44,314 nt of DNA from Willaertia magna (Eukaryota; Heterolobosea; Eutetramitea; Acrasida; Naegleriidae), in assembly GCA_902984215.1 (NCBI GenBank), contig CADWAF010003531.1, positions 1 to 44,314 on the forward strand, read 5' to 3'. The notes under the pieces are model-generated. The model was not told the DNA's origin and did not search any database. It worked only from the letters and a program-made list of their open reading frames with translations. Position 1 is the stretch's first letter. The number at the start of each line of letters is the position of its first letter. Positions 1 to 11,497 of this stretch are shown one piece after another. Position numbers and translations under genes: made by a program.

Positions 1-42
1 AAGAAATATAATTTTTTGGTTTACAAAAATGTGCGTTTTGGA

Positions 43-1983
43 TTATAAAATATTTCTATAATTACTATTATTTCTTAGAGATATTGAAGAAACAGTTGAT
101 GCATAACTATTATTAATAAAATTATTTGTTTCAAAAGGTTGTTCCCTTAGTGTTGGTACATAATTATCTTCATCTGAATCTTCATCTTGTTCAAAATCAT
201 CTTCTTGATAAACTATTAAATCTCCACCACCAATATTATTATTATCAATTGGCTTTGTAGAATAAATGGAATCAGTTAATAATAAACCACTACTTAAATT
301 ACTTGATCCAACATTATTACCTATATTATTATAACCAATTGTAATTCTATTATTATTTAAATTATTCTTTTTAAATGAATGAGGTGAGGAAAGAGATTTA
401 TCAAAACTTCCAGGACTAGTACTTAAACCATTATTATTACTTGTAATTGTGTATTCAGCATTATTTGTTGTTGCATTTGAATAATCAAAAGTACGTAATG
501 GTGATAATGAATGTGTTTGAATTGAATCATGTAATAAAGACGATGGACGTAAATAACTATTACTTTTATAAGAACCATAATTTTGATTTATATTATTCAT
601 TGTAGATGTAGCAGTATTTATATTATTTGATCTAAAATTATTTGCACTACTATTATTATTATTAATAGTAAAGATTGTTGTTTCAGCTTCTTCTTCATCT
701 ACCTCTGGGTTATAATATTCATCATGGAATAATGCTGTGTCTTTCTTCTTTTTATTAAATAATAATGAACCTATAGTTAAAGATATAAATAAAATATAAA
801 TAATTGAGATGAAATATAAAATAGATAAAACAATTAAATCTATTTTATTAAATTCTAAAATAAATAAATTATCATCTATTATTTTTATAAAGTAATTATA
901 ATGTAGAATTTTAAAAATAGATAATAAATTATAAATTTCATAAAAAATAATTAAAATAAATTGTAAAATAGATAAATAGATAATCTTCTTTTTAAAAGCA
1001 TCTAATTGTAAATAAAGTTGATAACTTATAAATATTATATAAAATAATAATAAAATTGAATTTAAAATATTACAACCTGATGTAACAATTTCATAAATAA
1101 AATTATTAAATATTTCAATTTTAAAAATATTTATTAAAATATTTAAAACTGAATTAGATATAGAATTAATAACCGTTAAAAATGAAAATAAAAGCAAAAT
1201 AAAAAATAAAATTTTTTGTAATATACTTTTTTGTAAAATATTAAATAATAAAGATAAAAATAATAATAAAATAAAAATATGTAAAATATAATTAATGTTT
1301 GTAAAAACAATAACTAAAATGTCAAAAATAAAATAAATTTTATCTAATTTAATAAAATTAAAATAAACTTGACTAATCTCCAATAATTGTATAAAAATTA
1401 AACCAAAAAAAGAAAAACATAAAATAAATAAAACAAAAAATAAAACTATAATAATATAAAATTCTTTCTTTAAAAATGTTGTTAACGTTTGAGAAGAATA
1501 AATTGAAATCTTTGTCATATCTTCATCTATTGAATGATGACTACCATTTACAACAGCATGTTGGTTTGTAATAAACTCTGGACTAGCTTTTGATGTAAGA
1601 ACTTGAGTATGAGCTACAACTGAAGTTGCCGTTGGATTAGTATTAGTATTATAATCAAGAATTAAATTGTTTTGTAATAATGGAGTGAAAGATGTCGTTG
1701 AATGAGAGATTGTTGATGTTTGAAATTTGTTTGTTAAATATTTTCTTTTTAAACAAGTTTTAATTGATAAAAGGAATAGAATAAAGAATAAAAATAAAAA
1801 ACAAATTAATTCAAAACCAAATGTTGAAATGGTTGCAATAGTTTCAGTTTCTGTTAGTGTTTGATTAAATGTTTCATTATTAAAGTTATTAATGGTAGAA
1901 AAAGAAGAATAAATATTGTTGTTAAAAATATCTTCTGATATTAAAAAAGAATTAGATACTGAAAAGAGTAAATTATTATTCAT
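43..1983 (-). CDS. Asn-rich multi-pass membrane protein, function unknown
   Basis: Uninterrupted 646-residue reading frame starting at ATG 1983-1981. I do not recognise the family. The N-terminus (about 1-50) is polar with possible N-glycosylation sites (NET, NQT). One hydrophobic helix follows at about 52-75 and ends in a basic KTCLKRK stretch. A polar linker to about 170 precedes a dense membrane block at about 173-412 with roughly seven further segments. The last ~230 residues are Asn/Ser/Thr-rich, probably cytosolic, with an acidic EEDDFEQDEDSDED-type patch near the end. A one-plus-seven layout with a long tail could be receptor- or channel-like, but no diagnostic motif was found. The membrane segments are almost all Ile/Leu/Phe/Asn/Tyr, as AT-biased codons would give. 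I see no intron. Confident it is a gene, not of its role. Confidence 0.75.
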   Translation of the reverse strand: MNNNLLFSVSNSFLISEDIFNNNIYSSFSTINNFNNETFNQTLTETETIATISTFGFELICFLFLFFILFLLSIKTCLKRKYLTNKFQTSTISHSTTSFTPLLQNNLILDYNTNTNPTATSVVAHTQVLTSKASPEFITNQHAVVNGSHHSIDEDMTKISIYSSQTLTTFLKKEFYIIIVLFFVLFILCFSFFGLIFIQLLEISQVYFNFIKLDKIYFIFDILVIVFTNINYILHIFILLLFLSLLFNILQKSILQKILFFILLLFSFLTVINSISNSVLNILINIFKIEIFNNFIYEIVTSGCNILNSILLLFYIIFISYQLYLQLDAFKKKIIYLSILQFILIIFYEIYNLLSIFKILHYNYFIKIIDDNLFILEFNKIDLIVLSILYFISIIYILFISLTIGSLLFNKKKKDTALFHDEYYNPEVDEEEAETTIFTINNNNSSANNFRSNNINTATSTMNNINQNYGSYKSNSYLRPSSLLHDSIQTHSLSPLRTFDYSNATTNNAEYTITSNNNGLSTSPGSFDKSLSSPHSFKKNNLNNNRITIGYNNIGNNVGSSNLSSGLLLTDSIYSTKPIDNNNIGGGDLIVYQEDDFEQDEDSDEDNYVPTLREQPFETNNFINNSYASTVSSISLRNNSNYRNIL

Positions 1984-2660
1984 AATGGTGATAAGTATTC
2001 ATCAAAATACCTTTTTTTTCTTTTCCCTTTCTTTCTCTTTTCAACTAGAAGATGATGATATTTCCCAAAGACTTACTCCGAGTTAAAAGTGAGACCACAA
2101 AAGAGTAAATTTTTTTTATTTTTTCGATCTCCATTACAATTTCTCAATACAGTGTGCCGGTTCCGCGTTTTTTCAGCTGGAAGAAGTTTGTTGATGCCTG
2201 TTGAACAATGCAAAAGTGTTGATGTTAATAATGCTTTTATTTAAAATTTTTATTATTAATAATAATAAAATTTATTGTTAATTAATTAAAATAGTTTAAT
2301 AAATTATATAAAAAATATTAAAAAAAATTTATAAATTTAAAACAATTAAAAATATAGCACCAAAATTTTTTTTAAAAAAATATAAATTTAATTAATATTA
2401 TATTTTTATATTTTTTGTAAATAATATATTTTTAATAAAATATATTTTATATTCATATATATTTATCAAACAATTTTTTTCTTTTTTTAATTTTTATTTA
2501 TTTAAACCTTTTTTTTATTTATGTTTTTAATTATTTTATTTATTATTATTTAATATTTTTTTAGTTGATGTACATTAATATAATAAAAAAATATAAAATT
2601 GTTGTAATAATTTTTTTTAAAACTTTAATTTTTATTAAAATTATAAATATTTTTTTAATT

Positions 2661-3172
2661 TCTATTAATTTATTTAAAATTTAAATTAAAAATATTAAAA
2701 AATATAAAATTGAATGTAAAATATTAAAATTAAAAATAAAAAATTAAATTTTATTTAAAATTTTTTAAATAATTATATAAAATTACAAAAACTTTTGTTG
2801 TCTTTATTTTATTATTTTAAATCTTCAATACAATAATTAATTTATTCATTTTAAAATTTATAATGTAAATAATTTTTTTAAATTTTATCTTTTTTATATT
2901 ATTTTTACTTAATTTTTAATTCTATTAAACCATTTAATAAGTTTTTTATTAATTAAATTAATTTTTTTTATAAATATACAATACTAAATAAAATAAATTA
3001 AAAAAATATTTTTTATTTTTTTAAATTACTAATATTACTAGATGTTAGTTTAATAAAAATTATTTTATTATTTATAATATTTTAAAATAAATTATTTTAT
3101 AAATTAAATTCTGTTAATAATAAATTAAAATTTAAATTAATATTTCATTTTTTCTATTAATTTATTTAAAAT
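2661..3172. repeat. Pair of identical 20-bp AT-only-plus-one-C blocks
   Basis: The 20-mer TCTATTAATTTATTTAAAAT occurs at 2661-2680 and again at 3153-3172, both in direct orientation inside the AT-rich gap. Flanks are also T-rich, but I do not see the match extend cleanly. In sequence this biased a chance match is possible, so this may be an old duplication or simple compositional coincidence. Confidence 0.3.
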
Positions 3173-4227
3173 CTAATTACTTTTTTTAATTTGATTAATA
3201 AATATTTATAAAAAAATTTCATAATTTTTATTATTATAATTATAATATTTAATAATCTTTCTTATTTTAATAAAGAATATTTATTAATATTTTTTTATTT
3301 TCATTTTTTAATTCATTTATTTATTTATTTTAAATGTTAAATATTTAATACAAGAATTATTATAAGAAAATATATAAGAATTATTTTGTTATAAATTATT
3401 TTTATTATATTTTTTTTTATTTTTATAATTTAAAACGTTTAAAAATATCGAAAAATAAAAAAATTTAAAATGAAAAGGAATAAAAAATAAATTAATATTT
3501 TTTTATAAAAAAATACAAAATAAATTTAAATTATAACAGAATTTCAAGTTAATAGAATTTAATTTTAATAATTTTTTAAATTTTTCTAATTTTAAAGAAT
3601 AAATACTAATAATAAAGAAAATAAGAAATAAAGAATATAATGATTTACAATATAAAAAAGTAATAATAGACATGAAAAATATTTTTTTTATTGAAAATTA
3701 CAGAAAATTTTTTAAGTCAGAATTATTATATTTTTAACTGAGATTACTTAATTGAATAAAATTGAAAATTATATTATAAATAATTTAATAGATAATTCTT
3801 TAAAAGAGATTATATATACTTGGTTAAGTGTGAAAAGAATATTGTCTAAATTTTGTTGTTAATAATACAATAAAAATTATTATTCGTTTTTGTAATAATC
3901 ATTAACAACAATTATCCAATTTACTTTACTTTAAATCACATTTAATTCAAATAATATGTTTCTTTTAGAATAAGTATGGAAATTGTAATGATAATAGAAG
4001 ATTTATTAGAAGATATTACAAATATTGTAAATTATTCTTAGAATTTTAAAGGAAAAAGAGAAAAATAAAAAAGAAGAAAAGATCAGAACACTAAATTATA
4101 AAATTAGAACAATAAACAATTACAATAAATATAAACCTTTTTTATTAGTTTTATATTGTTTGTCAATAGTTAATTAGTTTTAAGTTTAATAAATTGTATA
4201 TCTTGGTTTAAATAAAATAAAACAACA

Positions 4228-4243
4228 AAGATTAGCTAATCTT
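4228..4243. repeat. 16-bp perfect palindrome after the VPS8 stop
   Basis: AAGATTAGCTAATCTT reads the same on both strands. It lies about 16 nt downstream of the VPS8 stop codon (that gene runs on the minus strand), so it would fall in the 3' untranslated region or polyadenylation zone. The loopless palindrome would form a weak RNA hairpin at best. Function unknown. Confidence 0.35.
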
Positions 4244-4258
4244 CACATTGCTAGCCAT

Positions 4259-7200
4259 TTATTCCAAAAAATCAAAGAATGATTCCACCAATTTTCTTTT
4301 GAGGGTTGGAACAAAATCATTTCTCTCAGACCTTACCTGTACCTTATCTTCTTGAGGTGTTGTTGATTGACTAACATTATTAATGTCATCCTCCTCAACA
4401 GTTTGTATCATATAATTTTCAATCACATTACGTTTCGTAGATATAATCTTATCATTCATTGTTCTATATGTTGGTTTATAACTAAATTTCTTTTTAATTT
4501 CCCTCAAATAAATATTTTTATCAAGTGTTCCTTCTTCATTAAACTTTTTTGATTCCCACACTTTATCATCTAATAGTGTTAATCTATCTTTATACATTAT
4601 TTGATCTAATTTATCTTCTAATCTTCTTAATCTTTGTTTCTTATGTAAATTAATAGATTGATTATTTACAATATCTTCTGTATTATTATGTAATATTTTA
4701 GAGCCAGTCATTGCTTTCTTCTTTTCTTTTAATTTATGTTCTTTTGTTTTAACTTCTGAAGTATAATTAGATGGGTGATTCTTATTTAATTGTTGATGTC
4801 TACATAATGGACAATTATCATCACCATGAATTAATTCTAAACATCTGACATGAAAAGCATGACCACAATAAAAAACTTTTAATTCTTCATTTGTATCTTC
4901 ATCTAACTTATGAATAGATTGATTACACAATCTACAAATAGGTAAAGTAGGATTTACACCTTTTAATTTAGCTTTAACACAATCATAAAATAAACGATAA
5001 ATATCATTTTCTAATAAACTATTAATAGAATGATATAACATTAATTCAAAACCACATTTATCATATAATTCTAATAATGGTTCTTTAAAATAACCATATA
5101 TATCATTTCTATAATTCCAAGTAGCCTTTTGTAATAATCTAAATACTGAAAATCTTGATGCATTAATTTTAACAGTTATCTTCTTATTTACAGGTTGTTC
5201 ATTTTCTTCAAAATTAATTTCATCATTAATACTTGATGAGGCATTTGACATTTCAGTAAAAATAAATTTAAATAAATGATTTAAACAAACTTGTAAAAAT
5301 AAATTACATGGTCTATTATTTAAATTTCTAGGTGCAAATGGATCTGATCTTTCTTTTTCTTTTCTTTCTTCTTCTTTAATTTTTTGTTCTTCTAATTCTA
5401 AAACTATTTTTCTCCATGCTTCAATTCTTTTATCTAATTTTTTAATCTTTTCATCAACTGTTTTAATCATTTGTTTATCAAATTGATATCTTATCTCTTG
5501 TTGTAATTTCTCTTTTCTTTTAATTGCATTTTCAATCATTTCTTTATGATCTTTAATATTTTCATCTATATCTAATTCATGATCACTTAAACTATCTTCT
5601 GTTAATTTATCACTATTGTTGTCTTCTTCTTCTTCTTCTTCATTTTGATAGAATGAATCTTTCTTTGTTAAAGAATTAGATTGATTCATTTCATCTAATT
5701 GTTTTAACATTGCTGATAGATTAGGTGATAACATTGGAGATGATCTTAAATAAGATTGAAATAATTCACGTAATGGTATTACCATTCTATCTAATAATTG
5801 AAACCATAATTGTTCTAATTCATGATCTTCTAATCTTCCATTTTCTATATTTCTTTTACACATATTTACAATATTTGTAATTAATTGTTTAAAATGAATA
5901 AATTCAGGTGATTGTAAAATTGAAAGCATACAATTTGTGTAAATTTGAATTTCAATCTCTCTTCTATGTTTTTCATTTAAATCACGAAATATTTCGGTTG
6001 TGGATCTTGATTCTAATAAAAGTTTTTGTGAAATATTCATTGTAATGTTAGCATCATTTGTATTTGTTGTTTTAGATGTAGATTTAGTAAATAAATTAAT
6101 TAATGATGCCATTTTACTAGCCCAACCAACTAATTCAGTTTTAGTTTCATTATTGTTCTCATTATCATCCATTGTTTTTTTATTATTCTTTGACGTAATT
6201 ATTGCTTTTTTCTTTCGTTGTTGAATTTCTTCTAATTCTTCTTGATATTTAATGTCAAATTCGTGTAATAAATAAAATAGATCAGTTAGTGGTGGGCCTA
6301 GTGGTTTTTGCTTATTTTCAATAGTTCCCTTATCTTCTTCTTCTTGTTGTTGTTGAGGATTAAATTGACTAGCTAAAGAATCTTCTTGTTCAACACATCG
6401 TTTAGATAAAATCTTTAATTGTTCATCAACTTTTTCTAAATATAATTTTACAGCCTCAGCAACATCACCACTTCTTTCTAATAAATAACTAGTTGCATCT
6501 AAAATATTATATTGTTTACAAAATTTTAAACATTCATCTAATGGATAATCACGTTCAGAAGAAACATATGGATAAACAGATTGAGGTTCAAATTCACACA
6601 TTAATTGAAAGTATTTTAAGTGAATTGTACGATCTAATGTTAAACCTTTTCTTTTCAGTAATTCATTCATTGTTTCACTTGCATGTTCTACACCAATAAT
6701 ATTCTTTAAATATTGGAATTGTAATTTTGGATATTTGTTTAAATAATAAACTACTTTGTCATGCTCACTTGTAAAATGCATAATGATAAGATGAGCAGTT
6801 GCATCACTATTACATTCAATCAATTGAGATAAATGATTTAATGTTGCTTGTTTAATTTTTGTATAAATTAATTCATCACCTATTTGAATCATTCCATAAA
6901 TATACTCAAATACTTTTTGTCTTAAATCTGTATCAGATAAATATGCATCTAATACCTTTTCGTAATCATTTAGACTTGTGTATAAAGAAATTAAAACTTT
7001 GTAGAATCTAGCATTTCTACAACATGTAATTAATTCATCTATTTTTAATAATCTTTTATCTTCACTTAATATATTATTTAATTTCTCTAAAATCATTACA
7101 AGGTCATGTTGCGTTTCATTAATGTTTTCATCAAATAAATTACCTTCATAACATAAAGTTGAAAATATTCTATGTATTGTATCTACTTTAACTTTAATCT

Positions 7201-10200
7201 CATTACAAGGTAAAGTTAATTCTTTAACTAAAAATAAATAAAAGTAAATTGTATCTTCTAAACTTGGCATCCATGTGACACCTTCTTTTTCTTCTTCTAT
7301 TGATGATTTCTTTGTTCTAATCTCCCATGGTGAAAAGGCATCAATTGGATGATTAGAAATATTATTTGGTGCATGTACAAAAACAAATAGTAATGAATCA
7401 AATATATCTTGTCTTGTAATAGGTGATTGATTTGATGTTTGACTAGGTTTGGAATCTAATGGATTGGAAGAAGTCTCATGAAATATTGTTTGCATCCATT
7501 TGAAAAAGCGTTTTGAATTTAAAATAATTAATCTTGATAATGAATGATGTCGTTTATAAGTATCATCAATTGCTATCCTACTTTTTCGTTTTGTATCTTT
7601 ATATACAATTACATTCTTATTATTTGTTTTTTGAAAAATATAATTTAATAATTGTAATTTAATATCAGGTAAAAGACTTAATGGAATTTGATGTTTTGAA
7701 AATGATCTTCCTTCATAACAATTCTCTAAATATTGAAATATTAATTCATTTATATTTGATTGAGTTGTTGGTGGAATATTTGTTTGAAATAATATAATCA
7801 TTAATTCTGTTAATGGTAGTACATAATCTCCTAATCCCTTATTACAAATATGGATTAATGCTTTAAACATACAATGTTCTGAACATGTTTCAATTAAAGT
7901 TTTACAAAAATTAATATTATTATTATTATCATTAAAATCTAAATTTAATAAAATAGTTTCAAGTTCATTAAAATTACATTCTAGTTGACTTAAATGTCTT
8001 TGTACAATTTTATCTATAAATACATTTGGAACTACAATATTATCTGTTAATTCACCATTCTTTATATGTGATTCTATTAATTTAAGGAATAATTCTTCCT
8101 TATTCTTCTTTACAAATTGTTCATAGAAAGTTGTAAAAATAGGTTCTGATCTCTCAATAGCTAATGAATATTTAATACAAGTATTAGCCAACTAAAAAGG
8201 GTAAATTAAAATGTATGTAATATTATAGAACTTACATCAGTATAGAATTGTTCTTGATGTTTTTCATTTACAAAACTGTCAACACCAACTTTTAAAGAAT
8301 TTTCTAAATAATTATTTAAAACATCGGAAATAATATCTCCAGCTAATTGTTTTCTTAAAGTTGAATCTGTTGGTAATCCTATTACTGCAATTCCTTTACC
8401 TTGATAAAAATTCAGAGATAACTTTAAAGCTTCATTCCAACAACCAATATCTATTAATTTATCTATTCTTTGTCTCCAATTCAAAACTTTAATTGAAACA
8501 ACAACTTGATTTTCAGAATCAATTTCATTATAAGCTAATAAATAAACAACTCCATCAGATGGTTTTGTACAAATTGTTGAATGGAAACAAGGTCTTGGAT
8601 GTAATATAAACTTTCCATCATTAGTATAGATATCATATCTAGAATGATAAACTAAATTATGAGCAATACTTTGTTTTTCTTGTTCTGATAAAGTATCTAC
8701 CAATTGTTGTGATTTGTTTACAATTTGATTAATATCAAAACTAATAGATTGATCTTCTACTCTTTTTAAAGCAAATGGATCAACAATAGTAGCATGGTGT
8801 ATTCTATCAATAATTAATAAAGTTTGTTCACCACACCAAGACAAACCAATAATATCATTCTTAAATTCCATACAAGAAACTCTAAACATTTCAATATTTT
8901 CTGGAACATTATTTGATTCTTGACTTAATTCAATTTCTAATTGAAATAAATTTAATACATTGCCCCATGATATTGCTAAAATTGGAGGTTTTCCTTTCAC
9001 TCTTTTACTTGTCATTGCTTCATGAGACGTCATAAATTGAATTGGAGCTAATACCTTTCTCCAAGCAATGTTAGGTAAACATGAATGATATCTAGAGATA
9101 TTTTCTGGTTTAGTAAATTTACACAATACCTTAACAGAAGGTTCTAAACAAAGTACAAAAACATTTATATCATTAGCAATAGTAACTATTAAGAAATCAT
9201 TACTTGGATGATAAGCTTCACCTTCAGGTAAGATCTTCATTTCTCTTATTAAACCAAAAGAACCTTCTGCTACCAAAACACTTTCATGAATATAACCCAT
9301 ACTACTTAATAATCTTTCTTTAAAAGTAATTAATTTAATAACACCTAAAGAAGAAACAAGAATTTTATAAGGATTATTCTTTAAAAATTGAATATGGTCA
9401 ATTGGTGTATTAAATTCTGAATCACTTAAATTACCACCATTAATTCTTTTAATTAATTCATTTGTTTGTAAATTCCATAAAGCTATATCTCCATATTCGT
9501 ATCCACAAACTATAAAAGTACCAGTTGGTGTAATATCCATACAAGTTACACCATTATATTGATTTATTTGTGAAATAAAACTATTATTTAAACTATTTGA
9601 AGATAAAGATGAAGGACTCATTGGACTATTCATACTATTATCACGTGATATTCTTTTAGGTGGTGTTTGATTATTAATTTGTTTTAATTTTAATTGCATT
9701 ACCTTATTACTACTATTTGAAAATATAACTGTTATACCATAAGATGTTCCAACTGCTAAAATTGTAGATGAAACTTTAATTACTTTACAAAGACCAATTT
9801 CATGTCTATTTTTTTGTAAATATTCACTTGTAGATTTTACAATATCCATTTTCATCATTGATAAATAATTTTGTTGTAATAATTGTTTTCCTTGAAAATA
9901 TTCTTTAGCTGTAATCTCTTTATCAAGAGATGAAATTAAAGCATTTGTTAAAGGTGAATTAAAATTATTATTTCCTTCATTAATCATCTTCTTTTTAGGA
10001 TGATAATAAATATAATCATCATTTAAAATCTCTTGTAAATAAGCATCGGGATCTAAAACTGAAGATGAACTAGATGACAATGTCCCACCACTTATTTCAT
10101 CTTCTAAAAGTTGATTCTTTATATTTGATGTAATACTAGATGTTCCACTTAATTCATCATTATCTATTAATTCATCTATTTGATTATTTGTTTGATCTAC

Positions 10201-10617
10201 TTTTAAATATTTTAATAACATTTTCTTTCTTTCAATTTCTTCTTCTTTTGGAACTGTTAACACTGTCACATGTTGAAAATCAGATGTTGAATTATTTGAA
10301 ATAATTTCAAAAGGAATAAATAGTTTTTGTAATTGATATTTTGTTTGTTGTAATTCACTTGATTGTTTTAAAATCTCAAATCTTTCTTTTTCATCTAATT
10401 GTAAGAATGAATTTTGTTTATTAATAATTTCTTTATGTGTTAAAAGTATATCATCATTAGAAAAGATTGTTTGTTCAATGTCATCGTCAATAGAAGAAGT
10501 AGAAGAGATTTCATCAAGAATATTCATTAATTCTTCATCTTCATTACCTTCCGATAGTAATTCATCTTGAAGATTGGTATTTTGAGAAAATGAAATGTCT
10601 TCTCTTCCATCTGTCAT
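4259..10617 (-). CDS. VPS8: Vacuolar sorting protein VPS8, CORVET tether subunit
   Basis: VPS8 is the Rab5-binding core subunit of CORVET, which tethers early endosomes before fusion. Two exons (10617-8236 and 8191-4259) join in phase 0 across a 44-nt GTAAGT...TTTAG intron at 8235-8192, giving 2104 residues. Residues 1-250 are acidic and low complexity. A beta-propeller follows at about 260-690, with a clear WD-like blade near 355-385 (CGYEYGDIALWNLQT). The Vps8 signature WRQRIDKLIDIGCWNEAL sits at about 710-730. The rest is an alpha-solenoid with coiled coils. A C-terminal RING-H2 lies at about 1880-1922 (CRLC, CGHAFH, CPLC). It is longer than animal and yeast VPS8 (about 1270-1430) because of low-complexity inserts and a ~180-residue basic tail after the RING. 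It shares a 158-nt divergent promoter with the ankyrin gene. Confidence 0.9.
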
Positions 10618-10775
10618 TTTTTTTTATTTCAAACAGTTTAGACAAAATAATTAGAGTTAAATTTAAATAAATATAACAACGATACAAGTATTATTAAACA
10701 ATTGTTCAACTATTGTAATTAATTTATGAGTTAAGTAATTATAAAGTCAAACGTTACAATAGAATTAAAAAAAAA
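10618..10775. promoter_or_regulatory. Divergent promoter between VPS8 and the ankyrin gene
   Basis: The 158 nt between two ATGs pointing away from each other must hold both start regions. It is AT-rich and contains no recognisable TATA box. Each ATG is preceded by an A-run on its own strand (10 A before the ankyrin ATG, 9 A before VPS8). Confidence 0.5.
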
Positions 10776-11459
10776 ATGACAAATTGGAAAGATGAATTGT
10801 GGCTTGCATTAAAATATAAAAAAGAAGATCAATTATTAGAGTTATTAAAAAATAATAAAAACGATAATACTTTTAACATCTTAACAGATAACTTTCCAGA
10901 CACAAATAGACCATTACCTCTAGAAGCATGTAGTTTTGGATTATTTAGTGTAGTTCATTATATTTTTAATGATTTAAATGTAAATGTAAATTTTCAACAA
11001 ACGACAACACTAGTAGCTCCGGTACACATGGCAAGTAGAGAAGGACATGTTAATATTGTAAAATATTTAGTAGACAAAGGAGCTAATATTAATTTAACAG
11101 ATCGTGAAAGATATGCAGCTATCCATTATGCTGTCGGTAGTGGTCAAATTAATGTTGTAAAAGTTTTAGTTGAAATCCCAAATATCCAAGTCAATGAAAA
11201 AGATTTTTTATTTAGAACACCTTTAATGAGAGCAGTTGAAAGTTGTAATTTTGAGATAATTAAATTATTAATTGAAAGAGGACATGCTAATGTAAATTTA
11301 CAAAATAATACCACCGGATGGACTGCATTACATTATGCATCTTATGGTGGTTTTACTGAGATTTGTCAATATTTATTAAAGAAAGGAGCAGATAGTGGTA
11401 TTAAAGATAAAGAAAATCATACTGCTTTATATTATGGATATGGTCAATTTGATGATTAA
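10776..11459 (+). CDS. Small ankyrin-repeat protein
   Basis: Single-exon 227-residue protein made almost wholly of ankyrin repeats, which mediate protein-protein binding. Repeats are visible from about residue 45 to the end: an LEACSFGLFSVVHY-type degenerate repeat, then APVHMASREGHVNIVKYLV, AAIHYAVGSGQINVVKVLV, TPLMRAVESCNFEIIKLLI and TALHYASYGGFTEICQYLL, with the typical inter-repeat GAN/GAD turns. The N-terminal ~45 residues form a helical cap. There are no other domains, so no specific partner can be named; the length is close to gankyrin (PSMD10), but I see nothing beyond generic repeat similarity. The ATG follows a run of ten A. The 3' end faces the pseudo-myosin gene, with only 38 nt between stop codons. 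Confidence 0.85.
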   Translation: MTNWKDELWLALKYKKEDQLLELLKNNKNDNTFNILTDNFPDTNRPLPLEACSFGLFSVVHYIFNDLNVNVNFQQTTTLVAPVHMASREGHVNIVKYLVDKGANINLTDRERYAAIHYAVGSGQINVVKVLVEIPNIQVNEKDFLFRTPLMRAVESCNFEIIKLLIERGHANVNLQNNTTGWTALHYASYGGFTEICQYLLKKGADSGIKDKENHTALYYGYGQFDD

Positions 11460-11497
11460 ATTTTTTTAATTTTTTTTATTATTTACAATTTTTTTAA

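Larger units (their letters stand above)
1984..4258. other. Long gene-free gap with an extremely AT-rich core
   Basis: About 1984-2220 is of ordinary composition for the window and probably holds the promoter of the left-hand membrane protein, with pyrimidine tracts just upstream of its ATG and a GC-containing patch near 2155-2190. From about 2221 to 3900 the sequence is over 90% A+T, made of long A and T runs with frequent stops in all frames. About 3900-4258 is the 3' flank of VPS8. I see no coding exon, tRNA or other RNA gene. The core could be a spacer, a replication-origin-like or scaffold-attachment-like element, or decayed sequence; nothing here decides between these. Confidence 0.6.
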
